From an uncultured Bacillota bacterium (GTDB lineage: Bacteria; Bacillota_I; Bacilli_A; RFN20; CAG-631), in contig CAJJXN010000015.1 of assembly GCA_905197115.1 (NCBI GenBank), positions 1 to 26,304 on the forward strand: a stretch of 26,304 bases of DNA, in the 5' to 3' direction. Within the stretch, counting starts at the first letter, position 1; each line of letters opens with the position of its first letter. This document shows, piece by piece, positions 23,226-26,304 of the stretch. A model generated the notes under the pieces. It was given only the letters and a program-made list of their open reading frames with translations. It was not told where the DNA came from and searched no databases. The position numbers and the translations under genes are program-made.

Positions 23226-24059
23226 TTATTTATCATTCTTACGTCTAATAATTAACTTACTAGATTGTTTTTTATTTTTACGAGTTTTAACACCAAGAGC
23301 TTTTTTACCCCAAGGAGTCATTGGAGAAGGTCTACCAATTGGACATTTTCCTTCCCCTCCACCATGAGGGTGATCATTAGGATTCATTACAGAACCTCTA
23401 ACAGTTGGACGAACACCTTTCCAACGATTACGTCCTGCTTTACCTAAGTTAACTAAGTTATATTCATCGTTACCAACAACACCAATCGTTGCTTTACAAT
23501 TTCCAAGAATTTTACGAACTTCACCAGAAGCCATACGTAAAGTGACAAATCTGCCTTCTTTACCTAAAATTTGAGCACTTGCTCCAGCACTACGAATAAG
23601 TTGTCCACCACGACCAGGGTGTAATTCAATATTATGAACAAATTCCCCATCAGGGATATTTGCTAAGAATAATGCATTACCAACTTTAATATCTGTTTTT
23701 TCTCCAGATACAATCACATCATTCACTTTGATTCCTTTTGGAGCTAAGATATATCTTTTTTCTCCATCTACATAATGAATAAGTGCAATGTTAGCAGTAC
23801 GATTTGGATCATATTCAATCGCTACTACTTTACCATTGATGCCATCTTTTTCTCTTTTGAAATCAATGATACGATATTTTTGTTTGTGTCCTCCACCTTT
23901 ATGACGACAAGTAATTTGACCTTGATTATTACGTCCACCTTTTTTGTTAAATGACATTAACAAACTTTTTTCAGGAGTGCTTTTTGTAATTTCATCATTG
24001 GTTAATTGAGTCATGTTACGTCTACTTGGCGTAACAGGTTTAAATGTTTTAATACCCAT
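23226..24059 (-). CDS. rplB: 50S ribosomal protein L2
   Basis: Highly conserved large-subunit protein near the peptidyl transferase centre and the inter-subunit bridge. The 277-residue product has GRNNQGQITCRHKGGGHKQK, PNRTANIALIHYVDGEKRYI and VRGSVMNPNDHPHGGGEGKC, including the conserved His in HPHGGGEG, with a basic C-terminal tail. Normal length. A 47-base spacer separates it from rplW and carries AGGAGG. Confidence 0.98.
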   Translation of the reverse strand: MGIKTFKPVTPSRRNMTQLTNDEITKSTPEKSLLMSFNKKGGRNNQGQITCRHKGGGHKQKYRIIDFKREKDGINGKVVAIEYDPNRTANIALIHYVDGEKRYILAPKGIKVNDVIVSGEKTDIKVGNALFLANIPDGEFVHNIELHPGRGGQLIRSAGASAQILGKEGRFVTLRMASGEVRKILGNCKATIGVVGNDEYNLVNLGKAGRNRWKGVRPTVRGSVMNPNDHPHGGGEGKCPIGRPSPMTPWGKKALGVKTRKNKKQSSKLIIRRKNDK

Positions 24060-24106
24060 TTTTTCTTCCTCCTATATTTATTCTTTATTTATCTTTAGAA
24101 AGCACA

Positions 24107-24457
24107 TTATTGTGCAGCTTCTTTATAAAGGTCTAAGCTTTGTCCTTCAGCTAATTTAACAATTGCTTTTTTATAGCCAGGAACTTGTCCTTCATAACGA
24201 CCCATTCTTTTTGCCTTTGGAAGAACATTTATTGTGTTAACTTTTGCAACTTTAACACCAAATATTGCTTCAAAAGCATCTTTGATTTCATCTTTTGATG
24301 CATCTTTAGCCACAACAACAGTAATTCTATTTTCTTGTTGGGTTAATTTCATTGTTTTTTCAGTAACTAATGGTTTAATAATTACATCAAAATATTTATC
24401 AACAATTTTTTTAGTATTTTCTACAGCTGGTTGAGCTTCTTTTTTTGCCTTAGCCAT
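24107..24457 (-). CDS. rplW: 50S ribosomal protein L23 with N-terminal extension
   Basis: L23 lies at the tunnel exit and is the main docking point for trigger factor. The 116-residue product is about 20 residues longer than the ~95-residue family norm. The extra head is MAKAKKEAQPAVENTKKIV, rich in Lys and Ala. The core has DVIIKPLVTEKTMKL and the C-terminal GRYEGQVPGYKKAIVKL. Its ATG overlaps the rplD stop by one base (TAATG), so the extended start is the coupled one. Confidence 0.97.
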   Translation of the reverse strand: MAKAKKEAQPAVENTKKIVDKYFDVIIKPLVTEKTMKLTQQENRITVVVAKDASKDEIKDAFEAIFGVKVAKVNTINVLPKAKRMGRYEGQVPGYKKAIVKLAEGQSLDLYKEAAQ

Positions 24458-25086
24458 TATCTAAATACCTCCTCAATTTTTGCAAGTGCTTTTTCACTTA
24501 CAATCAAAGAATCATGTTTTACAATATCATAAACATTGATTCCTGTAGGACGAACAACTTTTAAATTCTTAATGTTTCTAGCGGAAAGAATTGTTGCATT
24601 GTCATCTTCTTCAACAACAAGAAGTACTTTTGCTTTTGCATTTACGTTTGCTAATACTTTTGCAAATTCTTTTGTTTTAGGAGTTTCAAAGTTAAATGCA
24701 TCTACGATGATTAAATCTTTATCATTTACTTTTTCACTTAAAACAGATTTTAATGCAAGACGCGCTTCTTTTCTGTTTTGTTTAATTTTATAATTTTGAT
24801 TTCCAGTAGGACCAAACACGTTTCCTCCACCAACCATTTGAGGAGCTGTTGAAGAACCTTGACGTGCTCTACCTGTACCCTTTTGTCTAAAAGGTTTTTT
24901 GCCACCGCCACTCACTTCACTACGTTTTAATGTTTTTGCAGTAGCTTGACGTTCATTTGATCTTGCAACCATAATTGCATCAAATACAACTTGTTTATTG
25001 TATTCAACAGCGAAAATAGATTCAGATAATGAATAATCTTTTACTTTTTCACCATTTTGATTTAAAACATCATATTTCAATTCCAT
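24457..25086 (-). CDS. rplD: 50S ribosomal protein L4
   Basis: Large-subunit protein whose loop lines the exit tunnel; in some bacteria it also regulates the S10 operon. The 209-residue product has the loop KPFRQKGTGRARQGSS, preceded by AKTLKRSEVSGGGK, and FGPTGNQNYKIKQNRKEARL, ending AKIEEVFR. Normal length. GGAGG lies upstream, and it follows rplC after 14 bases. Confidence 0.98.
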   Translation of the reverse strand: MELKYDVLNQNGEKVKDYSLSESIFAVEYNKQVVFDAIMVARSNERQATAKTLKRSEVSGGGKKPFRQKGTGRARQGSSTAPQMVGGGNVFGPTGNQNYKIKQNRKEARLALKSVLSEKVNDKDLIIVDAFNFETPKTKEFAKVLANVNAKAKVLLVVEEDDNATILSARNIKNLKVVRPTGINVYDIVKHDSLIVSEKALAKIEEVFR

Positions 25087-25100
25087 TTTTGCAAACCTCC

Positions 25101-25784
25101 TTATTCAGCATCCGCACTACGAACAAAAAGTGCTTTAGCTGCAGGAACATGTTTTGTAAACTTAACTGCTGAACGAATTGTAACTAATCCTTTGTTTGGT
25201 CCAGGAATTGCACCTTTAATTAAGATAGCATTTTTTGCTGGATCAACAGCTACAACTTGTAGATTCAATACAGTTGTTTGAACATTTCCCATATGACCTG
25301 GCATTTTAGTACCTGGATGAATACGGTTATTTGTACGACCATTTGTTGCGATAGAACCAATTCCACGGTGATAACCTGAACCATGTCCCATAGGTCCCTT
25401 TGTATATCCATGACGTTTGATTGAACCTTGGAATCCTTTTCCCTTGTTTACGCCAATAACATCAACAAGTTCACCAGCCTTGAATAAATCTACGCTGATT
25501 TGATTTCCAACTTCATAAGCCATCATTTCATCGCCTTTAACTTCTTTCACAAACATTTTTGGGGTTGTGTTTGCTTTTTTAACATGACCTAATTCTGCTT
25601 TAGTAGCACTTTTTTCTTTTTTATCTTCATAACCTAATTGAATAGCTTCATAACCATCTTTTTCAATTGATCTTTTTTGAAGAACAACATTAGGTAAAAC
25701 TTCTACTACTGTTACTGGAATAAAAGTTCCATCTGTTGCAAAGACTTGAGTCATGCCTACTTTTCTACCTAGAATAGCTTTCAT
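25101..25784 (-). CDS. rplC: 50S ribosomal protein L3
   Basis: Early-assembling large-subunit protein that reaches toward the peptidyl transferase centre. The 227-residue product starts MKAILGRKVGMTQVFATDGT and has the conserved GVNKGKGFQGSIKRHGYTKG and the following HGSGYHRGIGSI. It is some 18 residues longer than the ~209-residue Bacillus form, with extra material near KSATKAELGHVKKANTTPK. AGGAGG lies upstream. Confidence 0.98.
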   Translation of the reverse strand: MKAILGRKVGMTQVFATDGTFIPVTVVEVLPNVVLQKRSIEKDGYEAIQLGYEDKKEKSATKAELGHVKKANTTPKMFVKEVKGDEMMAYEVGNQISVDLFKAGELVDVIGVNKGKGFQGSIKRHGYTKGPMGHGSGYHRGIGSIATNGRTNNRIHPGTKMPGHMGNVQTTVLNLQVVAVDPAKNAILIKGAIPGPNKGLVTIRSAVKFTKHVPAAKALFVRSADAE

Positions 25785-25803
25785 TTTTTCTCCTCCTTAC
25801 AAC

Positions 25804-26115
25804 TTATAATTTAATTTCAATGTCTACACCACTTGGTAAAACTAAGTTTGTTAATGTATCCATTGTTTTTGGGGTTGGATTTACGATATCAAGCAAACGT
25901 TTATGAGTTCTAATTTCAAATTGTTCTCTTGAATCTTTATACTTGTGTACTGCACGTAACACCGTATAAACTTGTTTTTCTGTAGGTAATGGAATTGGTC
26001 CAACCACAACCGCTCCAGTACTCTTTGCGGCTTCTATGATTTTTGCCACAGAACTATCTAATGTTTTGTGATCATAGGCCTTTAATCTAATTCTGATTTT
26101 TTTACTTTTTGCCAT
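25804..26115 (-). CDS. rpsJ: 30S ribosomal protein S10
   Basis: Small-subunit head protein and transcription antitermination factor (NusE). The 103-residue product starts MAKSKKIRIRLKAYDHKTLD and contains GAVVVGPIPLPTEKQVYTVL and REQFEIRTHKRLLDI, ending SGVDIEIKL. The protein is complete. Unlike the other ribosomal genes here it has no Shine-Dalgarno sequence: the bases before its ATG belong to an adhesin-like reading frame. Thus the native leader and promoter of the S10 operon are not in this window. Confidence 0.97.
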   Translation of the reverse strand: MAKSKKIRIRLKAYDHKTLDSSVAKIIEAAKSTGAVVVGPIPLPTEKQVYTVLRAVHKYKDSREQFEIRTHKRLLDIVNPTPKTMDTLTNLVLPSGVDIEIKL

Positions 26116-26304
26116 TTAAATTTTCTACTTTATAGCTCTTGCCATCCAATGTAGGGTATGTAAAACCTTGGTCTGAATTATTGTATTTTAACTTTACAGT
26201 AACATTTTGTACGCTGATGCCCTCCGGCATATTATCAGTGATTGTATATTTGGTTGCATTTTTATCCATTGTAACCCTTACAATCCATGTGAGCGTTCCG
26301 CCAT
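26102..26304 (-). pseudogene. Fragment of a surface adhesin-like Ig/isopeptide domain, cut at rpsJ
   Basis: The minus-strand frame, open from the window edge, gives 66 residues including GGTLTWIVRVTMD, KYTITDNMPEGISVQNVTVK and TYPTLDGKSYKVENLNG, then a stop inside the first codons of rpsJ (26104-26102). The pattern (a Trp-bearing strand, then YTITDNMPEG) resembles the Ig-like domains of Gram-positive cell-wall adhesins with Thr-x-Thr-Asp and Gly-rich strands. I identify the family only broadly. Codons such as CCG, GAG, GGC and AGC are frequent here and rare in the adjacent ribosomal genes. The frame ends where rpsJ begins, so the true C-terminus is missing. It is either an insertion product or an assembly junction near 26116. 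Confidence 0.6.

Noticed and set aside
1..26304. Defence, phage, toxin-antitoxin or biosynthetic system
   Set aside because: All genes apart from two small proteins and the edge fragment are recognisable housekeeping genes. No nuclease, integrase, toxin pair or cluster signature was seen, and no tRNA or rRNA was found.

Overview
The window is low-GC, AT-rich bacterial DNA from a Firmicute. A relative of the Erysipelotrichia/Mollicutes is the most likely source. The support for that is the Bacillus-type S10-spc-alpha ribosomal operon, zinc-type S14, the downstream ecfA1-ecfA2-ecfT-truA genes, and the absence of rpmD (L30). The class is an inference; 'low-GC Firmicute' is the safe statement. 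Almost every gene is on the minus strand, so transcription runs right to left.

Layout, right to left. 26116-26304 holds the end of a cell-surface adhesin-like reading frame that runs into the start of rpsJ. 26115-11460 is one long ribosomal superoperon: rpsJ, rplC, rplD, rplW, rplB, rpsS, rplV, rpsC, rplP, rpmC, rpsQ, rplN, rplX, rplE, rpsN, rpsH, rplF, rplR, rpsE, rplO, secY, adk, map, infA, rpmJ, rpsM, rpsK, rpoA, rplQ. It ends at a clear terminator. A second operon (11352-5421) follows with its own extended -10 promoter: ecfA1-ecfA2-ecfT (energy-coupling module for vitamin and metal uptake), truA, a PHP phosphoesterase, prfA and prmC (release factor 1 and its methylase). 5440-4388 holds two small unrecognised genes and clpP, which is on the plus strand. 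Divergent from clpP is gap (GAPDH), with a strong promoter and a terminator, followed by an S41 C-terminal processing protease and a uvrB that runs off the left edge.

No CRISPR array, tRNA, rRNA, insertion sequence or defence system is visible, and I do not see a new multi-gene system. The most notable observations are these. (1) Codon usage switches abruptly inside gap, at its active-site cysteine motif. Everything to the left, including ctpA and uvrB, shares the second style, so the left ~3.7 kb may come from a different genome by recombination or chimeric assembly. (2) The rpsJ upstream region is replaced by an unrelated adhesin fragment, with no Shine-Dalgarno sequence or promoter for the S10 operon. 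(3) Ribosomal protein L5 carries a ~85-residue Lys/Thr/Ala-rich N-terminal tail with TTTKK repeats, and S5 and L23 also have N-terminal extensions. (4) rpmD is missing from its usual slot. (5) A 43-residue basic membrane peptide gene overlaps the 3' end of clpP on the opposite strand.
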